Positions 23,954 to 32,619 are shown, counted from the stretch's first letter. The stretch is 51,599 nt of DNA from Eubacterium sp. MSJ-13 (GCF_018918235.1 NZ_JAHLQE010000029.1:1-51599), one strand, 5' to 3'. Notes: generated from the sequence alone by a model not told the origin. Numbers and translations: made by a program.

Positions 23954-25254
23954 GGGACCTTAATCCCAATCCAAATCAAAGAACTAATTAAAAGAAAAAG
24001 TGGATAGAACATATATGGAATAATATCAAATGCTGATATACTTTTTCCCAGTTCCGTAACTGCCGATATTGCAACAAGCATCTGCGCTCCGTAAGGCAAA
24101 ATCCCCTGTGTTATGCAGGAAAATGTATCAAGCAGTGATGCCGTTTTTTTCGGTGTGATCTCATATGTCTGTGCCATTTCTTTTGCGATAGGATTTGCCA
24201 TTACGATAGCCACTGTATTATTAGCAGTCGCTATATCCATAGCACCGACTAAAATTCCCATGCCAAGCTGTCCGCCCCGTTTTCCCTTGAATACATGATG
24301 TATTCCCTCTAAAAGAGCATCAAAACCGCCATATGCACGAATCAACGCACATAGAGCAGCTACAAGAACCGCCACGATACAGGTTTCAAACATACCCGAT
24401 ACACCATTTCCCATATTTGTAACAAGTTCCACAGCAGAAGTCTGTCCCGTAATTAACATTATAAATGCCCCTGATACGATACCTGTTAGCAGTACAACAA
24501 ACACATTCCAGCCAATTATCCCGCCTATCAATACAAGTACATACGGTATTATCTGTACCAGATTGTAATTATGATGTACACTTCCGTTTATATCGGTATT
24601 CAACGATAAAAATCCGATGAGAATAACAGTCACAACAGCCGCCGGAAATGCAATCCAGAAATTCTGCCTAAATTTATCTTTCATAGCACAGCCCTGTCCA
24701 TTACATGCTGCAATAGTCGTGTCTGAAATAAATGACAGATTATCTCCAAACATAGAGCCACCCATTACCGCAGCCACGCAAAGCGGCACTGAAAAACCTG
24801 AAGCGTCCGCAACCGCAACTGCAATCGGTGTTATAAGTGTTATCGTCCCAACGGAAGTTCCCATTGCGACAGACACAAAACATGCCACAATAAAAAGAAC
24901 AATCACTGCAAATCGTGCAGGAATCAACTGCAGCATAAAATATGCAACACTTTCCGCACTGTCCCGCCCTACAACACCAACAAACACTCCGGCTGTCAGA
25001 AATATAAGCAGCATTGTTATTATATTTTTGTCTGCCATTCCCTGCGCCATAATCTCCAGTTTTTCATCAAAAGATACTTCTCTGTTTTGCAGACAGGCAG
25101 TTAAAATCGCCACCAAAAAAGCTACGATTATCGGAATATTATAAAATCCCATAGGAATTTTCATGATATATTCAAATACGATTCCAAGCCCCAGATATAA
25201 TACCAAAAATACAAAAATCGGCAAAAGTGCCACAGGATTTGCTTTCCTTTTCAT
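23935..25254 (-). CDS. NhaC-family Na+/H+ antiporter
   Basis: A 439-residue membrane antiporter with about twelve hydrophobic segments. Typical NhaC blocks are MGTSVGTITLITPIAVAVADASG, GGSMFGDNLSFISDTTIAAC and DIATANNTVAIVMANPIAKEMA. It exchanges Na+ (or an organic substrate with H+) across the membrane; some relatives carry amino or organic acids, so the substrate is not certain. The start has GAGGA upstream. The last few residues (SDMLR) are encoded by bases that belong to a dispersed repeat copy, so the original C-terminus may have been replaced. It is a single gene, divergent from the Rpn-like gene. Confidence 0.9.
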   Translation of the reverse strand: MKRKANPVALLPIFVFLVLYLGLGIVFEYIMKIPMGFYNIPIIVAFLVAILTACLQNREVSFDEKLEIMAQGMADKNIITMLLIFLTAGVFVGVVGRDSAESVAYFMLQLIPARFAVIVLFIVACFVSVAMGTSVGTITLITPIAVAVADASGFSVPLCVAAVMGGSMFGDNLSFISDTTIAACNGQGCAMKDKFRQNFWIAFPAAVVTVILIGFLSLNTDINGSVHHNYNLVQIIPYVLVLIGGIIGWNVFVVLLTGIVSGAFIMLITGQTSAVELVTNMGNGVSGMFETCIVAVLVAALCALIRAYGGFDALLEGIHHVFKGKRGGQLGMGILVGAMDIATANNTVAIVMANPIAKEMAQTYEITPKKTASLLDTFSCITQGILPYGAQMLVAISAVTELGKSISAFDIIPYMFYPLFLLISSLIWIGIKVPSDMLR

Positions 25255-25428
25255 GTTCTATCCTCATTTCTAAATACAATTTATATATTTCCGTTTTTAT
25301 ATTTAACTATTTTTAGGTTGTTCTGTCAAGGATGCGATATTACAAAAAGAACCATCTATGCCAAATATCTCAAAACTATACAAATATCGAAATCAGACGA
25401 TAACAAAACGTGTTTAGTAAGATTAGAC

Positions 25429-25481
25429 ATACACAAAACTTGATATTTCTTGCCTTAAATTTAATTTTTGTGTATATTATT
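25429..25481 (+). promoter_or_regulatory. Promoter with 10-bp inverted repeat, Rpn-like gene
   Basis: TTGCCT and TATATT (25474-25479) with a 17-bp spacer read towards 25512. A perfect inverted repeat, ATACACAAAA (25429-25438) and TTTTGTGTAT (25466-25475), brackets the -35 and touches the -10, so a protein bound there would block the promoter. Confidence 0.5.
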
Positions 25482-25511
25482 ATTAAATAACTACAAGGGA
25501 GGAGGTCATTT

Positions 25512-26561
25512 TTGAATACAGAACTTAAAAATTCAATAACTGCTACTGATAAAGAAGCTCAGTACGATGAAAGTGCAAAAAGACTACTTGGTCAGAAAAT
25601 CATTCTTGCACATATATTAGCAAAAACAGTCCCTGAATTTACATACATGAAACCTACAGATATTGTCCCTCTCATAGAGGGCGAGCCGTATATCAGCTCA
25701 GTTCCTGTTGACATCGGACTTACAAACACCGAAAAAGAAATTAACGGTGAACGCATTGTAGGTCTAAACAGTGAAAATGCAGAAATCAACGAGGGCATGA
25801 TAAGATTTGACATTATTTTTTATGTACGGATGCCGTCAAAAAACAACGCAACAGACAAAAATACAGCAGACAAAGAAAACAAATTATCACAAATAATCAT
25901 AAATGTAGAAGCTCAAAAATCAGAGCCAAAGAAATACGACATTTTAAACAGGGCAATCTTTTATGTTAGCAGAATGATTTCCTCGCAAAAAGAGCGTGAT
26001 TTTGAAAATTCAGACTATAATAATATTAAACAGGTCTATTCAATCTGGGTTTGCATGAATATGCCTGAAAACAGTATGAGCCACATTCATCTTACAAAAG
26101 ATGACCTAATCGCCAATCACAACTGGCAGGGAAACCTTGACCTGTTAAATATAATTATGATTGGTTTGTCAAATGATCTCCCACCGCATGATGAGACTTA
26201 CGAAATGCACCGTCTTTTAAGTGCATTACTTTCAATAGATTTATCAGTAAATGAAAAATTAGACATTATAGGAAATGAATATGATATTCTTGTCGAAAAT
26301 AATTTAAGAGAGGATGTGAATGTTATGTGCAACTTAAGTCAAGGTATAAAAGAAGTGGGCATTGCCATCGGCAAGGCTGAGGGCAGGGCTGAGGGCAGGG
26401 CTGAGGGCAGGGCTGAGGGCGAAGCAACTGCTGAAGCCAAAATAGTCCTAAACATGCATAACAACGGACTCACTCCTGAACAGATAGCTGCTTTTACCAA
26501 CAAAAAAATTGATGATGTAAAAGCTATCATAGCCGGCAAAATTCCAGTTTCGGTTGATTAA
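25512..26561 (+). CDS. Rpn-like PD-(D/E)XK nuclease family protein
   Basis: A 349-residue protein of the Rpn / PD-(D/E)XK family transposase-like group (PDDEXK_2 type). The start is TTG at 25512 with GGGAGGAGG just upstream. The nuclease core is readable: KRLLGQKIILAHIL, IRFDIIF (D100), then IINVEAQKSEP (E133, Q135), the D...ExQ variant of the active site usual in this family. The C-terminal part has a low-complexity stretch (AEGRAEGRAEGRAEGEATAEA) coded by 12-bp DNA repeats, then a helix-turn-helix-like tail, LTPEQIAAFTNKKIDDVKAII. Family members promote RecA-independent recombination and vary rapidly in repeat number. It is followed by a strong terminator. Confidence 0.88.
   Translation: MNTELKNSITATDKEAQYDESAKRLLGQKIILAHILAKTVPEFTYMKPTDIVPLIEGEPYISSVPVDIGLTNTEKEINGERIVGLNSENAEINEGMIRFDIIFYVRMPSKNNATDKNTADKENKLSQIIINVEAQKSEPKKYDILNRAIFYVSRMISSQKERDFENSDYNNIKQVYSIWVCMNMPENSMSHIHLTKDDLIANHNWQGNLDLLNIIMIGLSNDLPPHDETYEMHRLLSALLSIDLSVNEKLDIIGNEYDILVENNLREDVNVMCNLSQGIKEVGIAIGKAEGRAEGRAEGRAEGEATAEAKIVLNMHNNGLTPEQIAAFTNKKIDDVKAIIAGKIPVSVD
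26375..26422 (+). repeat. Four 12-bp tandem repeats inside the Rpn-like gene
   Basis: GGCTGAGGGCAG occurs at 26375, 26387 and 26399, and as GGCTGAGGGCGA at 26411. Each unit adds four residues (AEGR). Copy-number change by slippage would keep the frame. The stretch is far more GC-rich than its surroundings. Confidence 0.9.
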
Positions 26562-26593
26562 AATAACTATTTTGTAATACCCCCATACCCTAA

Positions 26594-26658
26594 TTAAAAA
26601 ACTGTGGACTTAATTATCTTTTAAAAATCTTAAAAGATAAAAATCCGCAGTTTTTTTT
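26594..26658. terminator. Bidirectional terminator between Rpn-like and AIM24 genes
   Basis: AAAAACTGTGGA (26597-26608) pairs with TCCGCAGTTTTT (26644-26655) with one G-U; A-run before, T-run after. The loop holds a second hairpin, ATCTTTTAA/TTAAAAGAT. Confidence 0.85.
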
Positions 26659-26681
26659 AACAGATACCAACTCCACAAAAA

Positions 26682-27362
26682 CTACTTAGACGGAATCCTG
26701 CTTGCAATCCTTCCCGCAAAATCATTAAAGTTCTGCGTCTGGAGTATAACTTTTCCAGGTCCTACAAGTTTTGTGAGGAAAAGGCCCTCTCCCCCGAGGA
26801 ATATGTTTTTAAGACCTTTTACTGTCTCAATCTCATATGTTACAGTCTTCTCAAAGCCTACCACATTACCTGTGTCAACTTTTATAACTTCACCCGGTGC
26901 AAGTTCCTTGATAACTTTATCACCATCAATTTCAAGAAATACCATACCTGTTCCGGTGATGTCCTGAAGTATAAAACCTTCACCTCCAAAGAAACCTGAC
27001 GAAAATCTCTTTGTAAATGCAACCGACAGGTCTACTGTAGGCTCAGCACAAAGAAATGCTCCTTTCTGGCAGATAAATCCACCTGTTTCACCGATATTTA
27101 TAGGAAGAACCTCACCTGCAACTGTCGATGCAAATGCAATCTCTGCTCCCGCTTTAGTTGCTGTATATGTTGCCATAAATAATGATTCACCTGCAAACAT
27201 ACGACCAACGCCTTTTAAAAGACCGCCCTTCGTATTTGTGTCCATCTTAATCCCCTCTGTCATCCATGCCATACCTCCTGACTGTGTATACATAGACTCT
27301 CCCGGTGAATCAAAAAGCACCTCCACTGCCGGCATTGTGTTTCCTACTAATCTGTACTGCAT
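26682..27362 (-). CDS. AIM24 / TIGR00266 family protein
   Basis: A 226-residue beta-rich protein of the AIM24 family: repeated glycine-rich strands with aromatic turns (GGLLKGVGRMFAGESLFMATYTA; GEVLPINIGETGGFICQKGAFLCAE; FFGGEGFILQDITGTGMVF; IFLGGEGLFLTKLVGPGKVILQTQ) forming a beta-helix/double-psi-like trimer in solved relatives. The bacterial function is unknown; the eukaryotic namesake is a mitochondrial biogenesis factor. The ribosome site GGGAG precedes the ATG. Single-gene unit. The upstream 27363-27644 region holds one small dyad, GTAGATT/AATCTAC (near 27421-27446), and otherwise nothing seen. Confidence 0.93.
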   Translation of the reverse strand: MQYRLVGNTMPAVEVLFDSPGESMYTQSGGMAWMTEGIKMDTNTKGGLLKGVGRMFAGESLFMATYTATKAGAEIAFASTVAGEVLPINIGETGGFICQKGAFLCAEPTVDLSVAFTKRFSSGFFGGEGFILQDITGTGMVFLEIDGDKVIKELAPGEVIKVDTGNVVGFEKTVTYEIETVKGLKNIFLGGEGLFLTKLVGPGKVILQTQNFNDFAGRIASRIPSK

Positions 27363-27644
27363 AACTCCCTCTCTTTCCGCACTCTAAGTGCATCAAATTT
27401 TTATTTCCAATAATATTATTGTAGATTTTATCAGGCTATAATCTACTGCCTAACAAACACAATATATGGAAACTTTTTTCAACCAACTTCTTTATTATAT
27501 TAACAGATATTAACATTTATGAAAAGAGATTTATAAAATGCCTGCCAAATTATATTTATTAGTACCATTCAATCACAAATCTTATATTTTCTGTCAATCT
27601 TTGCCTAAATAAATAAATTTGTAAAATTAGACACAATTAAAAAT

Positions 27645-27687
27645 AACTGTTGCACTGTACATAAAAAATATATACAATGCAACAGTT
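27645..27687 (-). terminator. Terminator of the M23-like gene
   Basis: AACTGTTGCA (27645-27654) pairs perfectly with TGCAACAGTT (27678-27687). On the minus strand it is followed by ATTTTTAATT. Confidence 0.75.
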
Positions 27688-27715
27688 AGAAATATTATAA
27701 AATCCAAAAAATTAT

Positions 27716-28651
27716 TTACTTCAAAAGCAGCAGTGGATCTACACTCTTTCCGTTTTCCTTAACCTGAAAATAAAGATTAGTTCCCTCTACCGTATAATAT
27801 TTCGTAGGTTTTGCTATGTGACCTACTATATCACCTTTGGCAATTTTCTGACCGTTTTTTACATTTAAGTTTTTAAGCTGTCCGTATATGGCTTCATATC
27901 CGTTTCCGATATCAACGGTTACCGTTGTTCCCGTTTCATCACTTGTCTTTATGCTTTTTACAACACCTGCTGCCGCAGCTTTTACATTTTCGTCAGCTTT
28001 TGCTGATATAACTATGGCAGGATTTACTTTATACTGTGCAAGTGTCTTAAAATAAACGGTATTGCTGTCACTGAATTTAAGGATTATGTCCTTTTCACTG
28101 CTTCCGACAGGCCATATCATACCTTTTTCTGCGTCAAACTTAATAGAATCATCTTTTGACATCGTGCTTACCGCTTTATTTTTCTTTGTATCTTCATTAT
28201 TTTTTATGTTATTATCCTGACCTTTTGCGTCTGTGCCTTTCTTTTTGTCATCTGTTTTAGCTGCTACATTTTTATCATCTGCACCAGCATTACTGTTGTC
28301 CTTGTCCGCTTTACTTTCTGCTTTTGCATCTTTTAATTTTTCTCTTGCACTTTTAATATCAGTTTTCTTTTTAATATTTTTAACAGCTCCCGAACCTGCC
28401 GCTACCGTTTTATTTTCTGTACTTTTGCCTGCTGCATTATCTTTTTTATCTGATGAAGTTTTTGTCTTATCATTTGTATCTGCTGATTTTGTACCTGTTG
28501 ATGAGTCCGAAAAAAGCTTTGTCCCGTCATTCTGCGGTGCTTTATTCATCTTGTAATATACCCCGCCTATTCCAAGGCCGCATACAAGTGCAGCACATAA
28601 TGACACACAAAGCCCTTTTTTCTTAAAGTTGTTTTCCTTATTATCATACAT
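27716..28651 (-). CDS. Membrane-anchored M23 (LytM) domain protein lacking catalytic histidines
   Basis: A 311-residue protein. One N-terminal transmembrane helix (about 14-32, CVSLCAALVCGLGIGGVYY) precedes a long Lys/Asp/Ser-rich external linker (about 38-170) and a C-terminal LytM/peptidase M23 fold (about 180-311: VKAAAAGVVKSI, YEAIYGQLKNLNVKNGQKIAKGDIVGHI). The zinc site looks dead: the HxxxD block is replaced by VISAKADENVKAA and the HxH block reads NLYFQV instead of HLHFE. Inactive LytM proteins act as scaffolds or hydrolase activators; the topology also recalls SpoIIQ, whose LytM fold pairs with SpoIIIAH during sporulation. That is a hypothesis; no sporulation gene is adjacent. The start has GGAGGG. 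Confidence 0.82.
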   Translation of the reverse strand: MYDNKENNFKKKGLCVSLCAALVCGLGIGGVYYKMNKAPQNDGTKLFSDSSTGTKSADTNDKTKTSSDKKDNAAGKSTENKTVAAGSGAVKNIKKKTDIKSAREKLKDAKAESKADKDNSNAGADDKNVAAKTDDKKKGTDAKGQDNNIKNNEDTKKNKAVSTMSKDDSIKFDAEKGMIWPVGSSEKDIILKFSDSNTVYFKTLAQYKVNPAIVISAKADENVKAAAAGVVKSIKTSDETGTTVTVDIGNGYEAIYGQLKNLNVKNGQKIAKGDIVGHIAKPTKYYTVEGTNLYFQVKENGKSVDPLLLLK

Positions 28652-28667
28652 ACGGCAATCCCTCCAT

Positions 28668-28868
28668 TAGTTACTTGTTCACACCTACGGTGTGACTGGC
28701 AACGATTTAAGAAAACAGACACCTTAATGCCATTACTGTTCACCCTTGCAGTGTGACCAGTAATGATTTCAGCCCAATCAAAATGCATCCTCGATGCATG
28801 GGGCTGAAATCCTCTAAAGCCCATTCATTGGCGTATGCCTGACAGCTAATGTCAGGCATACGAATGAA
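28668..28868. repeat. Cluster of four hairpins upstream of the M23-like gene
   Basis: (a) TCACACC-TAC-GGTGTGA (28679-28695); (b) CATTACTG (28731-28738)/CAGTAATG (28758-28765) with inner TCAC/GTGA, a relative of (a); (c) TTTCAGCCC (28767-28775)/GGGCTGAAA (28801-28809) with inner ATGCATC/GATGCAT; (d) CGTATGCCTGACA (28832-28844)/TGTCAGGCATACG (28850-28862), extended by TTCATT/AATGAA. They fill the 280-bp gap between two minus-strand genes. Related pieces (TTACTGT, CCTGAC/GTCAGG, ATTTCAGCC) recur at 41884-41957. Confidence 0.75.
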
Positions 28869-28901
28869 CAATAACTCAATGCCATCAAGTTGTCTGATAG
28901 T

Positions 28902-28936
28902 ATCTGTTATTATTATTAACAGATTTATTTTTTTTA
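28902..28936 (+). terminator. Rightward terminator-like hairpin
   Basis: ATCTGTT (28902-28908)/AACAGAT (28918-28924) then TTATTTTTTTT on the plus strand. No plus-strand gene precedes it, so it would only make sense for a transcript of the hairpin cluster, or it is chance. Confidence 0.45.
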
Positions 28937-29587
28937 TTCAAAATCATTGTTTAAAATATTGATTGCCTCAATAAGATCATCACATATATGTCCACAGATT
29001 TCTCTTATCTGCTCTGACGGTGAGATAAGGTCGGGAACCATTACCGTTATACAGCCTGCTGCCACACCTGCGCGTATTCCGTTTTCACTGTCCTCAAAAA
29101 CATAACAATCCTGTGGCCTGCATCCGATTTTTTCTGCCGCCAGCAAAAATATATCCGGTTCAGGTTTTCCATGTTTTACATCTGTTCCGCTTACAATTTC
29201 ATCAAAATATTTTTCCAGCTCTGAATTAACGAGATTTTGTCTTATCTGTTCTTTTGAGCTGCTGCTTGCAACTGCAAGTTTAACATGTTTTTTCTGAAAA
29301 AAATCAAGAATTTCATCAATGCCTTTTTTCTTAGGCACATATATTTCCAGCTTCTTTCTTACTCTGCTCATGCAATCTTTCATGATGATACTGCCATCTG
29401 CAACACCATAATGTTTTTCTATTACATGACACATATATTCTCCATTTGTTCCCGAAATATCCTTTACGAATTTATCACTAAGTTTTACTCCGTTTTCATC
29501 CGCTATCTCATGCCATGTCTGCTGAAAAACCTTTTCAGTGTCAAACATCAGTCCATCCATATCAAAAATCGCACCTTTATGATTCAT
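28934..29587 (-). CDS. HAD-superfamily phosphatase / beta-phosphoglucomutase-like
   Basis: A 217-residue cytoplasmic HAD hydrolase of subfamily IA. Motif I is GAIFDMDGLMFDTE with nucleophile D9 and acid/base D11; motif II LAVASSSS; motif III K in GKPEPD; motif IV FEDSENGIRAG. The residues around motif I and the four-helix cap fit beta-phosphoglucomutases and small sugar-phosphate phosphatases; the two cannot be separated by eye. The ATG at 29587 was chosen because homologues start just before motif I; an ATG at 29611 with AGGA is possible. It overlaps the end of the truncated sugar symporter upstream, so the two were an operon for uptake and processing of a sugar. Confidence 0.87.
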   Translation of the reverse strand: MNHKGAIFDMDGLMFDTEKVFQQTWHEIADENGVKLSDKFVKDISGTNGEYMCHVIEKHYGVADGSIIMKDCMSRVRKKLEIYVPKKKGIDEILDFFQKKHVKLAVASSSSKEQIRQNLVNSELEKYFDEIVSGTDVKHGKPEPDIFLLAAEKIGCRPQDCYVFEDSENGIRAGVAAGCITVMVPDLISPSEQIREICGHICDDLIEAINILNNDFE

Positions 29588-30180
29588 ATGCCAGTTTGCT
29601 TCTCCTCTCATCTAATTCCTGTGTCATCGTATCACGAATACTATCAAGTTTGTAAAAATATGTCAATACTGCTATTATCACGCAGAGCACGATTGGAATC
29701 CATATAAAACAGATTTCTATATAAGAAAGTGCTTTTGTTGTCTGAACTGCATTTGCCACATATCCTCCATTTTTGAGAAATGCACCGATAATAAAACTTG
29801 TAAGTCCCATACCACCTTTTACAAAAAATCCCTGAAAAGCAGCGATAAGACCTGCAACGCTTGAATTTTTCTTATACTCTGAATAATCAATGACATCAGG
29901 CTGCATCGAGAATGTTATACCGAATATTCCATATATTCCAAGACCTGTGATAACAAGTCCAAGAAGTAAAAATACGGCAGAATTTTTTCCGATAAATATC
30001 ATAAGGTCGCCTGCTATATATAATGCAACGCTCATAAACATAAGGTTTCTCTTACTGAATTTCTTTTCAAGTGAAGGAAGTGCAAGTAACATTGGAAGTC
30101 CTGATAAGATTCCAAGTATTCCAACTAATGAAAGCCACTCTGTTCTTCCGAGATTATATTTAAAGTAATATAATACAGTT
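29577..30180 (-). pseudogene. GPH-type sugar:cation symporter, C-terminal half
   Basis: About the last 200 residues of a glycoside-pentoside-hexuronide (MelB-like) symporter, normally about 450 residues with twelve helices. Homology begins near LYYFKYNLGRTEW and includes GIYGIFGITFSMQPDVIDYSEYKK, the conserved PDVIDYxE block of the second half, and QGFFVKGGMGL. The upstream residues of the open frame (PYSHVFHSN) are not family-like: on the other strand those bases code for a ROK protein fragment. The N-terminal half is therefore missing and the two genes meet head to head near 30175. The HAD gene overlaps its 3' end. Confidence 0.85.
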
Positions 30181-30559
30181 ATGTTACTGTGGAAAACATG
30201 GCTGTATGGACACTTTATGCTCAATAAATGCACTCCTTAATGAAGATGAATCGCTTGACAGCTTTTTTGAAAAAGTAAGAAACGATGACGAAGAAGCATC
30301 AAAACGCTGGCAGACATACCTGTATAATCTGGCAAAATCCATAAATATGCTCCATCTCATCTATGATACCGACTTTATTTTGGGCGGCTATCTTGCTCCT
30401 TATCTTTTGGAAAAAGATATTTCATATATCCATGAGGAGATAAGAAAAATGACACCATTTCCTGAATCTCCTGACTTTTTGCAGATAAGCAAGATGCCAA
30501 AGCATAATATAACTATAGGTGCGGCACTTCCGTATATTCAGGATTTTTTGAGTGAGTAA
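30170..30559 (+). pseudogene. ROK-family protein, C-terminal fragment
   Basis: About 130 residues from the end of a ROK (repressor/kinase) protein. The frame opens just before the zinc motif CYCGKHGCMDTLCS (C-x-C-G-x-x-G-C), then continues LAKSINMLHLIYDTDFILGG and a C-terminal helix ending GAALPYIQDFLSE. The helix-turn-helix or sugar-binding N-terminal two thirds are gone. It stands divergent to the truncated symporter; the missing 5' ends of both genes are explained by one deletion across a divergent sugar regulator/transporter pair. Confidence 0.85.
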
Positions 30560-30602
30560 ATTTCAGACATAAGGCAGACTTTATTCAAGCTGAAAAATAT
30601 TC

Positions 30603-30653
30603 AAAAAGAAATCCCCCACTTCTATTGCTCTACGCAATACAAGAGGGGGATTT
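30603..30653 (-). terminator. Terminator of the HAD-GH13-PTS operon
   Basis: AAATCCCCC (30609-30617) pairs with GGGGGATTT (30645-30653), with an inner stem TATTGC-TCTAC-GCAATA. On the minus strand CTTTTTG follows. Confidence 0.85.
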
Positions 30654-30680
30654 AAATATTCATTGTCGTCTGACTGATTA

Positions 30681-32597
30681 TTATTTTATCTTTGCAACAT
30701 TATCTCCATCGCAAACATCTCCCATTTTAATAATTTCAACATTTTCGCCTGATGTAATTACTACAATAACAGTTGTCTGTTTGCCTGCTTCTTTTACCTT
30801 TTGCAGATCAACCTGTACCAGTTCATCTCCACATTTTACTTTCTGTCCGTTTTTTGCAATTGCACGAAATCCTGTACCATTCATATCAACCGTATCAATT
30901 CCTATATGTATTAAGATTTCAGTTCCATTTTCCGACATAAGACCAACAGCATGACCTGTATCATACATTAATTGAACAGTTCCATCAACCGGTGATTTTA
31001 TCACTCCATTTTCAGGCTCAATCCCAAATCCATCTCCAAGTACCTTTGCCGAAAATGTAGGATCTTTTACATCTTCTAATGCTATGATTTTTCCTGAAAC
31101 AGGTGATTTTATTTCGTCAGCCGTCTTATTTTCTAAGATTTCTTCTGTCTTTTCACCGCTTACGCTAAATTCGTTCACATCTTCGTCCGCAGCTAATGCC
31201 TCCTCCGGTATTCCAAACATATAAGTCAAAGTAAAACAAAGAGCCACTGAAGCGATTGAAATAATAAGATACCATAACAATTGTCTTCCCTCATAAATGT
31301 ACATAAGGTAAGAAGGTAATACTGCAAGTCCATAAGAATTTGACTGTATATTTAATATTGATAAAGCGGCAGCTCCCAAACCCGATGTACATAACATTAT
31401 CAATAAAGGTTTTAAGTTATATCTTAACTGAATACCAAATAACACAGGTTCACTTATACCAAACAACTGTGACAGCATTGCACCAATGCTTGTCTGACGG
31501 ACAGTTGTATTTTTTGATTTTACGAAAAATGCAAGACAGGTTCCAACATTTGCAAAGCCATACATTGCACATAAAGTTATAACCGGATTAAATCCAGTAT
31601 TTGCAAGTAATGATGTTTCTATCATTGTATATGTATGATGAAGTCCTGTTATAACAAGTAACGGATATGTTGCTCCGATTATAAATCCTCCGATTCCAAA
31701 TGGAAGATGTACTAAAAACTCCACAATGCTTACGAGTTTTAATTCTACAATGTGCATTACAGGTCCGACACCAAGTATAACTACTAAAAATGTAACCAGC
31801 ATAACTACAAATGGTGTCATTATAAGATCAAGTGCATTAGGCATTATCTTTCTTAATTTCTTCTCAAGTTTTGCACCTATAAAAGCCGTAACTATAGCTG
31901 TCAGCACACTTCCTTGACATCCAACGATAGGTATTTTGCCAAATGCCATAACCGCACTTACACCACTGTCCGGATTTGCCACTGAATACGCATTTGGAAG
32001 TATCGGAGATACAAGCATCAGTCCAAGTACCATACCTATCACAGGTGTACCTCCAAACACTTTAAATGCCGACCAGCATATGATTGCCGGCAAAAATGAA
32101 AATGCAGTTTCTGTCAATACATTTACCAGCGTAACTATATAGTCAGGAATCACATCAGTTGATGCTCCAAATACACCTAACACATTATCGTTAAATACAC
32201 ATCCCTTTAAACCGAGAAACAATCCCGTCGCTGCTATAACCGGTATTATAGGAATAAATATATCACCAAGAACACGCATTAAACGCTTTATTCCCGTTTG
32301 CTGCTTTTTTATAACTTCATCCTGTTCCTGTTTTGTAAGTGTGTTAATGCCCAGATTTTCTATTTCTTCATATACCTTATTGACAATTCCCGTTCCAAGA
32401 ATTATCTGAAACTGCCCTGCATTGAAAAAAGTTCCCTTAACAAGTGCCAGTTTCTCCAGCTTTTTTACATCTATGGAATCTTTATCTTTTACTATTATAC
32501 GCAGTCTTGTAGCACAATGAGTAATTGATATTATATTTTCTTTTCCTACGATTTTTATTATATCTTCTGCCGCATTTCTGTAATCATTTTCATTCAT
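30681..32597 (-). CDS. PTS beta-glucoside/trehalose-type permease, EIIBCA
   Basis: A 638-residue fused phosphotransferase permease, order B-C-A. EIIB (1-90) has the phospho-cysteine C28 in SITHCATRLR. EIIC (about 105-460) has about ten membrane segments and the substrate-region GLHHTYTMIET. EIIA (about 490-638, glucose type) has the phospho-histidine H564 in ILIHIGIDTV and the second histidine in DTGHAVGL. It imports a sugar while phosphorylating it, via HPr. It is the last gene of the operon HAD - GH13 glucosidase - PTS (22-bp gap to GH13). Because the partner is an alpha-glucosidase, an alpha-linked substrate such as trehalose, maltose/isomaltose or sucrose is likely rather than a beta-glucoside. 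Confidence 0.93.
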   Translation of the reverse strand: MNENDYRNAAEDIIKIVGKENIISITHCATRLRIIVKDKDSIDVKKLEKLALVKGTFFNAGQFQIILGTGIVNKVYEEIENLGINTLTKQEQDEVIKKQQTGIKRLMRVLGDIFIPIIPVIAATGLFLGLKGCVFNDNVLGVFGASTDVIPDYIVTLVNVLTETAFSFLPAIICWSAFKVFGGTPVIGMVLGLMLVSPILPNAYSVANPDSGVSAVMAFGKIPIVGCQGSVLTAIVTAFIGAKLEKKLRKIMPNALDLIMTPFVVMLVTFLVVILGVGPVMHIVELKLVSIVEFLVHLPFGIGGFIIGATYPLLVITGLHHTYTMIETSLLANTGFNPVITLCAMYGFANVGTCLAFFVKSKNTTVRQTSIGAMLSQLFGISEPVLFGIQLRYNLKPLLIMLCTSGLGAAALSILNIQSNSYGLAVLPSYLMYIYEGRQLLWYLIISIASVALCFTLTYMFGIPEEALAADEDVNEFSVSGEKTEEILENKTADEIKSPVSGKIIALEDVKDPTFSAKVLGDGFGIEPENGVIKSPVDGTVQLMYDTGHAVGLMSENGTEILIHIGIDTVDMNGTGFRAIAKNGQKVKCGDELVQVDLQKVKEAGKQTTVIVVITSGENVEIIKMGDVCDGDNVAKIK

Positions 32598-32619
32598 AAC
32601 CTCAATCTCCTCTCTTTAT

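Noticed and set aside
28567-28824. 85-codon minus-strand open frame
   Set aside because: It consists of the hairpin cluster and the out-of-frame start of the M23-like gene.
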